Assembly (NCBI GenBank): GCA_013362385.1
Contig: JABFWC010000129.1
Span: 1-9,869 of the forward strand
Direction of reading: 5' to 3'
DNA: 9,869 bases
Origin: Pseudarthrobacter sp.
GTDB lineage: Bacteria > Actinomycetota > Actinomycetes > Actinomycetales > Micrococcaceae
This document shows, piece after piece, positions 1-6,154 of the stretch; within the stretch, counting starts at the first letter, position 1, and each line of letters begins with the position of its first letter. The position numbers were made by a program, and so were the translations under genes. The notes beneath the pieces were generated by a model. The model was not told the DNA's origin. It saw only the letters and a list, made by a program, of their open reading frames with translations, and searched no databases.

Positions 1-96
1 GGCACGTTCGATGGCCCCAACCACGAACTGCACCACGCCGGCGGCACGGTTACCATCCGCTACAACCACGCCACCCGCGACATCACCATCAACTAA
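1..96 (+). CDS. 3' end of an unidentified protein (partial)
   Basis: An open frame enters from the left edge and stops at TAA (94-96), giving the last 31 residues of a protein. The tail reads ...GPNHELHHAGGTVTIRYNHA...ITIN. It is rich in His, Asn, Gly and Thr with short alternating beta-strand-like stretches (TVTIRY, ITIN), as at the end of a beta-rich domain. The codons are GC-rich at third positions, like the neighbouring genes. I do not recognise the family with confidence; a MoaF- or lipocalin-like beta-barrel is a guess only. A large inverted repeat starts 11 bases after the stop and could end this transcript. Confidence 0.6.
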   Translation, partial: GTFDGPNHELHHAGGTVTIRYNHATRDITIN

Positions 97-107
97 CGGC
101 TGACGCC

Positions 108-175
108 GCCCAACCGGGTAGCGCCAAGTGTCGTTTTGGGCGCTCCGAACGACACTTACTGCTACCTGGTTGGGC
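108..175. repeat. 68-nt dyad-symmetric inverted repeat between two genes
   Basis: The element is symmetric about 141/142 without any register shift. The inner arms are perfect: AAGTGTCGTT (126-135) against AACGACACTT (148-157). The outer arms GCCCAACCGGGTAGC (108-122) and GCTACCTGGTTGGGC (161-175) match at 14 of 15 positions, the exception being a possible G-U pair. A 3-base poorly paired step (123-125 / 158-160) separates the two helices, and the 12-nt centre is itself partly self-complementary. No U-tract follows either side, so it is not a textbook intrinsic terminator, although it could end the gene stopping at 96. The arrangement resembles REP-type palindromes. Copy number elsewhere cannot be judged from this window. 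Confidence 0.8.
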
Positions 176-193
176 CGGGGGAGGCTGCGGACG

Positions 194-200
194 AGGAGGT
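194..200 (+). promoter_or_regulatory. Ribosome binding site of the acylphosphatase gene
   Basis: AGGAGGT is a full-length Shine-Dalgarno match 5 bases before ATG 206. It fixes the start of the acylphosphatase and rules out the upstream GTG at 128. Confidence 0.85.
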
Positions 201-205
201 CCTTC

Positions 206-550
206 ATGGGCAGGCATGCAGGTCAGGCACAAGAAGGTTCGGGCCAGGAAAGTTCAGGGCCCGAAAGTTCAGGGCATGAAAGTGTCCGGCTGGAAGCCCG
301 CGTGCACGGGATGGTGCAGGCAGTGGGCTTCCGCTACTGGACCATGGGCCAGGCCGAGGACCTCGGCTTGTCGGGCGAGGTGAGGAACCTCGACGACGGT
401 TCGGTTTCCGTGGTGGCTGAGGGACCCGAACCGAAGGTGCGTCAGCTCCTCGAATGGCTCAACTCAGGCAGCACACCCGGCCGCGTGGACAACGTGGACG
501 CCTCGATTTCCGCGGCCTCAGGTGAATTCCGCGGCTTCCGGGCGCACTAA
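206..550 (+). CDS. Acylphosphatase with repeat-bearing N-terminal extension
   Basis: Predicted 114-residue acylphosphatase (EC 3.6.1.7), a small cytosolic enzyme that hydrolyses the carboxyl-phosphate bond of acylphosphates. The ATG at 206 is chosen because AGGAGGT (194-200) lies 5 bases upstream; an in-frame GTG at 128 would place translation through the inverted repeat. The family signature is visible as [13 protein letters not shown] (about residues 33-45), containing the phosphate-binding loop and catalytic Arg. [11 protein letters not shown] (about residues 57-67) holds the catalytic Asn. The loop has Ala where most members have Gly (VQAVGFR instead of VQGVGFR). The usual length is about 90 residues; the extra 25-30 N-terminal residues are a hydrophilic SSGxE repeat tract. 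The gene converges on the nuclease-helicase gene with only 12 bp between stop codons. Function is inferred from family motifs. Confidence 0.9.
   Translation: MGRHAGQAQEGSGQESSGPESSGHESVRLEARVHGMVQAVGFRYWTMGQAEDLGLSGEVRNLDDGSVSVVAEGPEPKVRQLLEWLNSGSTPGRVDNVDASISAASGEFRGFRAH
237..296 (+). repeat. In-frame 15-bp tandem repeat in acylphosphatase N-terminus
   Basis: Four 15-base units run head to tail: 237-251, 252-266, 267-281 and a decayed one at 282-296. The middle two read GTTCAGGGC(C/A)(C/T)GAAA and differ at two bases. Because 15 is a multiple of 3, the repeat encodes successive pentapeptides [15 protein letters not shown] and then SVRLE, where the enzyme fold begins. It probably forms a disordered linker and can change copy number without a frameshift. 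Confidence 0.85.
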
Positions 551-562
551 TACCCGCTGGCC

Positions 563-3500
563 CTACTCCCGGGAGTTCAGGCCGAGAAAGGCCCCCAGCT
601 CCTCCAGGGCGGCCGGCTTATGCGGCATGTAACTGGTGAGTTCCGGGGACCTGACGATGACGGCCCGCCACTGCCCCCGCGACACCGCCACGTTGATCCG
701 GTTCCGGTTCAGCAGGAACTCTGCGCCGCGTGGCGCTTCAGCGACCGCTGAACAGGCCATGGATACGATGACCACGGGTGCTTCCTGGCCCTGGAACTTG
801 TCCACGGTGCCCACGCGTACGTCCGGCAGACCGGCCTCCGCCAGGGCTTTGCGGACCAGGTGGACCTGGGCGTTGTAGGCAGCCACAACCAGGAGGTCCT
901 GCTGCTCCAGCGGCCGGGACCCGCCGTCCGGCGCGGGTTGCCACTTTAGCCCGAGGTGGCGCCGGGCCTGGCGCACCACCTCCTCGGCTTCTTCCTTCGA
1001 CGCCGTGGCATTCCCGCTATGGTCCACGAAGACTGTCTCAACCCCGGGCGCCGCCCCCGCCAGGTGGCGCAGTGACGCCGCAGGAGCGGACTGAAGCTTT
1101 CCTTCGTAGCTCAGGTTCGACACGGCTCGGCAAAGTGCCGGGTGCATGCGCCAGGTGTCGGCCAGGAAGTAGCCAAGGTCGGCAGGCAGGGTGGCATGGC
1201 CGGCCGCGAGCCAGCCCAGCGCGGACTCATCGACCGGTTCGGGGTGGGCTCCCTGCGTCACCTGCGGCAGTTGCTGCGGATCACCGAGGAGGAGCAGCCG
1301 CTTCGCCGCACGGCTGACCGCCAAGGTGTTGGCCAGCGAGAACTGGCCGGCCTCGTCGATGACGAGCAGGTCCAGGGACGCGGCCGGGATCTCTTTCCCG
1401 GTCATGGTCCAGGCGGTGCCGCCCACCAGGCAACCGTCGGGGGAGGATAGGAGCCGGGCCACGTCGCCGTCGGCCGTTGCTTGCCACGGCACCTCATGCG
1501 GTGCCGCCAGTTTCTTGGCGACCCGCGCCGGATCCACGCCGCCTTTCGCGATGGCACAGCAGAGCAGGTTTTCAACGACGTTGTGGGACTGGCCCACCAC
1601 GCCCACCTTCCAGCCTTCAGCCACCAGCTGTCCGATGACATGCGCTCCGACGTGCGTCTTTCCGGTACCGGGCGGGCCCTGCACCGCGAGGTAGGAATGG
1701 TCCAGGTCCCGCAGGCTCTCAGTGATCGCTTCCGCGTAACCGGCTGCACCGTCGGCGCCATGCCGCACTTCCGCAGGGAAGGAACGGGAGTGGAACCGTG
1801 GCGGCAGCTTCCGCAGGATGTCCAGGCCCGGTTGTGCGGGCAGGGACGGTACAGAGGAGCCGACAGCGTTGGCAATGCTGGCTATAGCGGCCTCGATACT
1901 GTCCGTAGGTATCGGGGTATCCTCGGTCAGCGCCACTGGAAAGTGGGGATAGGCGGCCACCTTCCTGGTCTCTTTCTCGGAAATGGTGATGATGGTGTGT
2001 TCGGGGTTGTCCGGCGCTATTTTGAGACCCTCGATGCGCGTTTTGAAGGTGTATGGCCTGGCATCGGGCGCGGCATTAGGGGCGGCCATGCCGTCCGGTC
2101 CCGGGGGGTCATACAAGCGGCACCATGTGGAGTCGGCACGGAAATCCGACCCTTCCGTCATGGTTCCGCGGAGCTTCAGCACTCGGGTGCGCATGCGTTC
2201 GCGGGGCTTGGCCAGCGTCCAGTCGGAAGAAACTTCCACGGACTCAACCATGAACACGTTCCGTTGCTCCGACCAGCTCTCCAGCGGCGCCTCGACGCGG
2301 TCGAAGTGCTGCCACCAGAACTGCTTGCGTTCCCGGCGGTGATAGCCGGTGGCAGCAGCCACCATGGCGATGGCGCGTTCGTCATCCGTCCAGGGCCTGT
2401 TGTCCGGCAGGCCGGCCAGATACTGCCGCAGGCGCTGTTCTTCCGGGCTTTCATCCGGCGCTTCCGGGAGTCCGTCGTCCACGGGTTCCCCCTCGGGACC
2501 GGCAGCCGGGGAGGCCGAAGTAGAGGCTGAAGTTTCCGCGGCGGCCCGGGCGCCCACAGGGACGCGGGGAGCGATCGTCAGCAGCCAGTCCCGCAGCCGG
2601 AGGGTGGACAGGCAGTCGTACCGGTTGTAATCCGCGATCGATGCGAGAATCGTCCCGGCTTCCCCGCTGCGGCCGGCATCCAGGGCCGCGCAGTAGGCCG
2701 CGTACGCCACCACGGAGGCGCCGGCGTCCTTGACGTCCCCGGACCGCAGGTTGTCACCCATGTACAGCGGTTCCAGTTTTTTGATGGAGTACGACGCCTC
2801 GGAGATGCGCAGGGAGTGCTTCACGGTGGCGTACAGGTCCACCAGCAGCCCCTGCCGCAGCCACCCATCCACGATGTCCTCGCCGGCCTGGTGGACGAGT
2901 GAGAGGTTGCGCAGCGCCGTCTTTTCGTAGGCGGCGTAGTGGTAGACGTGCATGTCCGGGAACCGGGCGCGGCGCTTCTCCACATAGTCAAGGAAGTCCA
3001 GGAAAGCCCGACGTTCCCCGCTGCGGGAATGCGCCCAGAAAGGCCGGAACACAGGTTCGCTGGCCCCCGGGACCGGCGCTTCGATGACGCCGAACAGGTA
3101 CTCGATTCCCCAGGCGCCGGTGGCCGGGTCCTGCCAGAGCGGGTCGCCCTCGAAGTCGAAGAAGATGTCGCCGTCGCTGGGTGGGGGCAGTGACCCGATG
3201 GTGTTCTCCGGGAGGACCGTATAGGAGACGGTGTGCGGCGCGCCGTCCTTGGTGAAGGTCCGGGATCCCACGGCCTGGTCCAGCCCCAGCTGCATCCGGG
3301 CCTGGGCACGGAGCCGGGCCACCGAGTTGTGCGCCTCGGAGGAAGGCATGGCCGCGAGCTGGTCGATGGTGGTGATGCCGGCGGCGTGAAGTTTCCGCCG
3401 CTGGACCACGGACATGCCGGCCACCATCAGCAGGTCCCGGTTCAGTTGCACCTGTTCGGCGCAGTAGTCGCACCGTCCACAATGGACCACGCCGGCTTGC

Positions 3501-4207
3501 TGCCACTGCACCGGAGCGCCACCCGCCCGGTGGCCGGTTGTCAGTTCACGGAAGCGCCGGCGCCGGTCCCGGAAGGCGGGCAGCAGGTCCTGCAGGGAAT
3601 GGCTGCTGCGGAGCCAGTCGCCTCCGGCGCGGGTACCCAGGACCAGGGTCACAACGGGGGAGGGCTTGAGCCCCATGGCCAGCAGCTGGTCGCCGTACGC
3701 GGCGAGTTGCAGGAGCGCCCCCACTTTGGCGTGGCGGGCAAGCTTGGTGTCCCACACCTCGTACCGGCCCGGGTTTCCGGTTCCGGCGGATTCGTTAACG
3801 AGGAAATCCGCGTAGCCCAGGAACTCGCCGTCGAAGAACGTGGCCTGGAAGACGACGTCGGCGCCGGCACGGAGGGCAAGTTCGGTCTCCGCGTGCTTGG
3901 CCTGGAGTTCGCCGCGAAGGTTCTGGCCGCGCTCCAGGCAGTAGACGCCTGTGCCGCGGCTTGCATCCCACTCGCCGTACTTGGCCACGAGGCTGGCCAG
4001 GACCGTTTGTTCATGCCGGTCGCCAAGTTCGCCCGCGCGGACCTTCATCTCGTCGGCCGGAAACTCTGCCTTGGCGGCGCGGCCCAGCTTTTCGTCCAGG
4101 ATCCGCAGCGTACGGTACTCGCACTCGCTGGCAGCCACGAGGTCACTGGCGGAGAACACCAGGTCCGGGGGCGCACCGGCTGCGCCGTCAGCTTCGAGCA
4201 GGAACAC
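563..4207 (-). CDS. RecB-like nuclease / DEDD exonuclease / SF1 helicase fusion (TM0106 family type)
   Basis: Predicted 1214-residue cytosolic DNA (or RNA) processing enzyme with three catalytic regions. (1) A PD-(D/E)XK nuclease of RecB type: GYADF (D134), EVWDTK (E150, D153, K155), LLQLAAY (Q167, Y171). One early Cys (C29) plus CGRCDYC (C243, C246, C249) matches the Fe-S cysteine arrangement of Cas4/AddB-like nucleases. (2) A DEDD/RNase H-like exonuclease: FFDFEGDP (D351, E353), HVYHYAAYEKTAL near 420-432, and DYNRYD (D526, D531). (3) After a low-complexity Ser/Ala/Pro/Glu linker (about 558-590), a Upf1/Dna2-type SF1 helicase: GPPGTGKT (844-851), VIDEAGQ (D951, E952), GDPQQLP (975-981), TVDKFQGQEA (1134-1143), NVAVSRG (about 1172-1178). 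All key residues are present, so it looks intact. The start is GTG 4207, because GGGGAGG precedes it and the family N-terminus fits; ATG 4306 would add 33 residues with no binding site. Biological role is unknown; repair or defence is inference. Confidence 0.9.
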   Translation of the reverse strand: MFLLEADGAAGAPPDLVFSASDLVAASECEYRTLRILDEKLGRAAKAEFPADEMKVRAGELGDRHEQTVLASLVAKYGEWDASRGTGVYCLERGQNLRGELQAKHAETELALRAGADVVFQATFFDGEFLGYADFLVNESAGTGNPGRYEVWDTKLARHAKVGALLQLAAYGDQLLAMGLKPSPVVTLVLGTRAGGDWLRSSHSLQDLLPAFRDRRRRFRELTTGHRAGGAPVQWQQAGVVHCGRCDYCAEQVQLNRDLLMVAGMSVVQRRKLHAAGITTIDQLAAMPSSEAHNSVARLRAQARMQLGLDQAVGSRTFTKDGAPHTVSYTVLPENTIGSLPPPSDGDIFFDFEGDPLWQDPATGAWGIEYLFGVIEAPVPGASEPVFRPFWAHSRSGERRAFLDFLDYVEKRRARFPDMHVYHYAAYEKTALRNLSLVHQAGEDIVDGWLRQGLLVDLYATVKHSLRISEASYSIKKLEPLYMGDNLRSGDVKDAGASVVAYAAYCAALDAGRSGEAGTILASIADYNRYDCLSTLRLRDWLLTIAPRVPVGARAAAETSASTSASPAAGPEGEPVDDGLPEAPDESPEEQRLRQYLAGLPDNRPWTDDERAIAMVAAATGYHRRERKQFWWQHFDRVEAPLESWSEQRNVFMVESVEVSSDWTLAKPRERMRTRVLKLRGTMTEGSDFRADSTWCRLYDPPGPDGMAAPNAAPDARPYTFKTRIEGLKIAPDNPEHTIITISEKETRKVAAYPHFPVALTEDTPIPTDSIEAAIASIANAVGSSVPSLPAQPGLDILRKLPPRFHSRSFPAEVRHGADGAAGYAEAITESLRDLDHSYLAVQGPPGTGKTHVGAHVIGQLVAEGWKVGVVGQSHNVVENLLCCAIAKGGVDPARVAKKLAAPHEVPWQATADGDVARLLSSPDGCLVGGTAWTMTGKEIPAASLDLLVIDEAGQFSLANTLAVSRAAKRLLLLGDPQQLPQVTQGAHPEPVDESALGWLAAGHATLPADLGYFLADTWRMHPALCRAVSNLSYEGKLQSAPAASLRHLAGAAPGVETVFVDHSGNATASKEEAEEVVRQARRHLGLKWQPAPDGGSRPLEQQDLLVVAAYNAQVHLVRKALAEAGLPDVRVGTVDKFQGQEAPVVIVSMACSAVAEAPRGAEFLLNRNRINVAVSRGQWRAVIVRSPELTSYMPHKPAALEELGAFLGLNSRE

Positions 4208-4211
4208 GGGG

Positions 4212-4218
4212 CCTCCCC
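4212..4218 (-). promoter_or_regulatory. Ribosome binding site deciding the GTG start of the nuclease-helicase
   Basis: On the minus strand GGGGAGG is followed by CCCC and then GTG (4207-4205). Spacing is rather short (4 bases) but the match is strong. No comparable motif precedes the in-frame ATG at 4306, so the protein most likely starts VFLLEADG rather than MEFVCRP. Confidence 0.7.
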
Positions 4219-4228
4219 AACGATTTCC

Positions 4229-4254
4229 GGGCCGGGGGACGGTCCCCCTGGCCC
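4229..4254 (-). promoter_or_regulatory. Strong hairpin in the leader of the nuclease-helicase gene
   Basis: On the plus strand GGGCC GGGGGAC (4229-4240), a single central G (4241), GTCCCCC (4242-4248), an unpaired T (4249) and GGCCC (4250-4254) form an almost perfect dyad of 12 pairs. As RNA the innermost pairs must open into a loop. It ends 10 bases upstream of the GGGGAGG binding site, so in the transcript it could affect translation or mRNA stability. As DNA it could instead be an operator. Which applies is inference. Confidence 0.6.
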
Positions 4255-4503
4255 TGGTTAACAGCTGCTCCAAACCTAGCAAGAGGGGCCGACAAACAAA
4301 CTCCATGCGGCCAGCGCTGTTGCAGATCCTTGGTGCCAGGAACTTTCGTGGACGCCGGAATGCCGCAGCAGTACCCCGTCAGTGCCGGCAGCCGCCACAG
4401 CGTCTGGCCGGAAGGTGAAGGCGCCTGTCCCACTCCGGCGCCGCGTGTGGGTCTGCGACCTGGGGGCAACGAACCGGCCCTATCGGCTGCTGCGAAGGTT
4501 ATG

Positions 4504-4520
4504 CCGCCGGCAGCCGGCGG
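4504..4520 (+). promoter_or_regulatory. GC-rich dyad upstream of the secreted protein gene
   Basis: CCGCCGGC (4504-4511), a central A, and GCCGGCGG (4513-4520) form a perfect 8-bp dyad. It lies about 18 bases before the GAAGAGG binding site. In RNA it would be a stem of about 6-7 pairs; in DNA it could be a binding site for a dimeric regulator. Confidence 0.45.
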
Positions 4521-4538
4521 ATGTTCCCCCAATCACCA

Positions 4539-4545
4539 GAAGAGG
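4539..4545 (+). promoter_or_regulatory. Ribosome binding site of the secreted protein gene
   Basis: GAAGAGG lies 8 bases before ATG 4554. It supports this start over the in-frame ATG at 4521, which would put extra residues in front of the signal peptide. Confidence 0.65.
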
Positions 4546-4553
4546 TTCCAGCC

Positions 4554-4826
4554 ATGAGTGCCCATCTTCGCCGTATTGCCATCATCAGCCTCGCCGGGCT
4601 GTCCATCTTTGCCGCGGGTGCTGCCCCGGCGCAGGCAGCCAACGCGGGCGCCAGTTGCGTTGGCATCATCGTCTCCACCCAGGCCTCGGCGGGGGAGCTT
4701 GATGTGAACTACTTCAAGGACCTGGCTCAGGAAGGGGGCGCGCCCAACTTCGGGCAGTTCGTCCAGGAAGGAGCAAGGCTGCACAATGGCTCGCTGGAGG
4801 CATGCCTCCCACCGGATGCGGGTTGA
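4554..4826 (+). CDS. Small secreted protein of unknown function, two cysteines
   Basis: A 90-residue protein with a clear Sec-type signal peptide: a basic start (MSAHLRR), a hydrophobic core (IAIISLAGLSIFAAGAA, residues 8-24) and a cleavage motif AQA at about residue 28. The predicted mature chain is about 60 residues, exported across the single membrane of this actinobacterial-type cell. It contains exactly two cysteines (C35 and C84), one near each end, which could close the domain with a disulfide. There is no lipobox, sortase motif or second membrane segment. The middle (ELDVNYFKDLAQEGG, FGQFVQEGARLHNGS) is polar. I do not recognise a characterised family. It is a single-gene unit, divergent from the nuclease-helicase and convergent with terC. 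Confidence 0.75.
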   Translation: MSAHLRRIAIISLAGLSIFAAGAAPAQAANAGASCVGIIVSTQASAGELDVNYFKDLAQEGGAPNFGQFVQEGARLHNGSLEACLPPDAG

Positions 4827-4856
4827 TTAGCGGCTCCGGTAAGTAGCCCAGGCCTG

Positions 4857-4899
4857 GGAGGGCGGACGACGGCGGACCTCCCGGCGTCGTCCGCCCTCC
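4857..4899. terminator. Bidirectional hairpin terminator between converging genes
   Basis: GGAGGGCGGACGACG (4857-4871) and CGTCGTCCGCCCTCC (4885-4899) form a perfect 15-bp stem with a 13-base loop. It starts 30 bases after the stop of the secreted protein gene and 18 bases beyond the stop of terC on the other strand, so it can serve both transcripts. There is no U-tract on either side, which is common for terminators in high-GC actinobacteria. Confidence 0.85.
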
Positions 4900-4917
4900 A
4901 GCGGCACCTGCCGGCGC

Positions 4918-6117
4918 TCACCCCTTCGTGTCCGCCCGCACCTGTGCCTTGTCGTGCTCGGTGTGGGCGTTGCGGAGCAGGTCCATGAACTCGGTTTCAT
5001 TGCGGATGAGCCGCTTGTACTTCTCGGGAAGCTTGCGGATCTGGTTCTCTTCGCGGCACATCCGGGCGAAGATCTTGTCGCGCTCCGCCATGTCCGTCTC
5101 GTAGTTCAGGTCCAGGTACTCGGTGGCGTGCCGGCGGGCACCGGACACTGCATTCTTGGCCTTGCCCTTGGGGCTGAAGATGGAGGCCAGGATGGTGACC
5201 AGCAGGACGCCCAGGATCACGCCCAGGGAGAGGCCGGTGCTCACCTCCACCACGTTGACGTGTTTGCCGTCGTTAATGAACGGCAGCGTGTTCTCGTGCA
5301 GGGCGTGCAGGATGAGCTTCACGCCGATGAAGCCAAGGATCACGGCCAGGCCGTAGGAGAGGAAGATCAGCCGGTCCAGCAGCCCGTCAATCAGGAAGAA
5401 CAGCTGCCGCAGGCCCATCAGCGAGAACGCGGTGGCCGTGAAGACGACGAAGACGTTCTGGGTCAGGCCGAAGATCGCCGGGATCGAGTCGAGGGCGAAC
5501 AGGATGTCCGTGCCGCCGATCGCCACCATCACCAGCAGCATTGGCGTGAGGACCCGCTTGCCGTTTTCCACGGTAAAGAGCTTGTCGCCGTCGTAGTGCT
5601 GGGAGGCCGGGAGGAACTTCTTGGCGAGCCGGACCACCAGGCCGTCGGAATCGTCGTCGTGGCTGTCCGGCTTGAGCAGGTTACCGGCGGTGACCAGCAG
5701 GATGAGCCCGAAGATGTAGAAGACCCACGCGAAGCTGTTGATCAGGGCGGCACCCAGGAAGATGAACGCGGTCCGGGCGAGCAGCGAGAACACGATGCCG
5801 AAGAGCAGCACCTTCTGCTGGTCCGCGCGGGGCACCCGGAAGCTCGCCATGATGATCAGGAACACGAAGAGGTTGTCCACGGACAGCGCCTTCTCCGTGA
5901 CGTAGCCGGCAAAATATTCGGTGCCCATGGTGGGTCCGCCCAGGACGAGCACCCCGAGCCCGAACACCAGCGCGATGCCCACGTAGATCGCGGACCAGGT
6001 GGCGGACTCCTTGAGGGACGGGGTGTGCGCCTTGCGGACGTGGAAAAGGAAATCGAAGGCCAGCAGCCCTACGATTGCCACTATGGTCAGGGTCCAGACG
6101 TAAGCAGGTACTTCCAC
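4918..6117 (-). CDS. TerC/Alx family integral membrane protein
   Basis: A 399-residue TerC-family membrane protein. Family members are linked to tellurite resistance (TerC) and to manganese export or metal homeostasis (Alx, YceF/YkoY); the substrate here is not shown by sequence. The hallmark acidic membrane motifs are both present: EKALSVDN (E75, D81) and GTDILFALDS (D204, D210), candidate metal ligands. I count about nine hydrophobic segments, starting near residues 7-24 and ending near 291-313. A soluble loop (about 150-190) carries an acidic HDDDSD patch. The C-terminal tail (about 315-399) is long, charged and helix-like. The GTG start at 6117 is supported by GAGAGG 7 bases upstream. Only 37 bp separate it from the recQ stop, so it is probably expressed from the recQ promoter. 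No other ter genes are nearby. Confidence 0.93.
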   Translation of the reverse strand: MEVPAYVWTLTIVAIVGLLAFDFLFHVRKAHTPSLKESATWSAIYVGIALVFGLGVLVLGGPTMGTEYFAGYVTEKALSVDNLFVFLIIMASFRVPRADQQKVLLFGIVFSLLARTAFIFLGAALINSFAWVFYIFGLILLVTAGNLLKPDSHDDDSDGLVVRLAKKFLPASQHYDGDKLFTVENGKRVLTPMLLVMVAIGGTDILFALDSIPAIFGLTQNVFVVFTATAFSLMGLRQLFFLIDGLLDRLIFLSYGLAVILGFIGVKLILHALHENTLPFINDGKHVNVVEVSTGLSLGVILGVLLVTILASIFSPKGKAKNAVSGARRHATEYLDLNYETDMAERDKIFARMCREENQIRKLPEKYKRLIRNETEFMDLLRNAHTEHDKAQVRADTKG

Positions 6118-6124
6118 GCGGCGG

Positions 6125-6130
6125 CCTCTC
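6125..6130 (-). promoter_or_regulatory. Ribosome binding site fixing the GTG start of terC
   Basis: GAGAGG on the minus strand, 7 bases before GTG (6117-6115). It lies in the 37-bp recQ-terC gap, supporting separate translation initiation within a shared transcript. Confidence 0.65.
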
Positions 6131-6154
6131 GTCGGGGTTGTCCCCCCAGCCTAC

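Larger units (their letters stand above)
4208..4553. other. 346-bp divergent intergenic region
   Basis: This is the longest stretch without a gene. It separates the minus-strand nuclease-helicase from the plus-strand secreted protein and should hold both promoters. Two hairpins (4229-4254, 4504-4520) and two ribosome binding sites are clear. Between about 4260 and 4500 I see no convincing -35/-10 pair, RNA gene or further coding frame with a binding site. The open frame running minus-strand from 4306 to 4208 is continuous with the large gene but lacks initiation signals. Confidence 0.6.

Noticed and set aside
128..205. GTG-started extension of the acylphosphatase
   Set aside because: It would be translated through the inner arm of the inverted repeat, lacks a Shine-Dalgarno sequence, and AGGAGGT clearly serves ATG 206.
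565..576. 12-bp palindrome ACTCCCGGGAGT between the converging acylphosphatase and nuclease-helicase genes
   Set aside because: It overlaps the last codons of the nuclease-helicase, has no loop and is too short to be a terminator; likely incidental.
3233..4261. 342-codon plus-strand frame and several similar frames opposite the nuclease-helicase
   Set aside because: Antisense shadows of a motif-complete gene; no binding sites and no recognisable domain.
6118..6154. Manganese (yybP-ykoY) riboswitch ahead of terC, as found for some TerC/Alx genes
   Set aside because: Only 37 bases lie between recQ and terC, with no room for the aptamer; only a 4-bp GGGG/CCCC hairpin is present.
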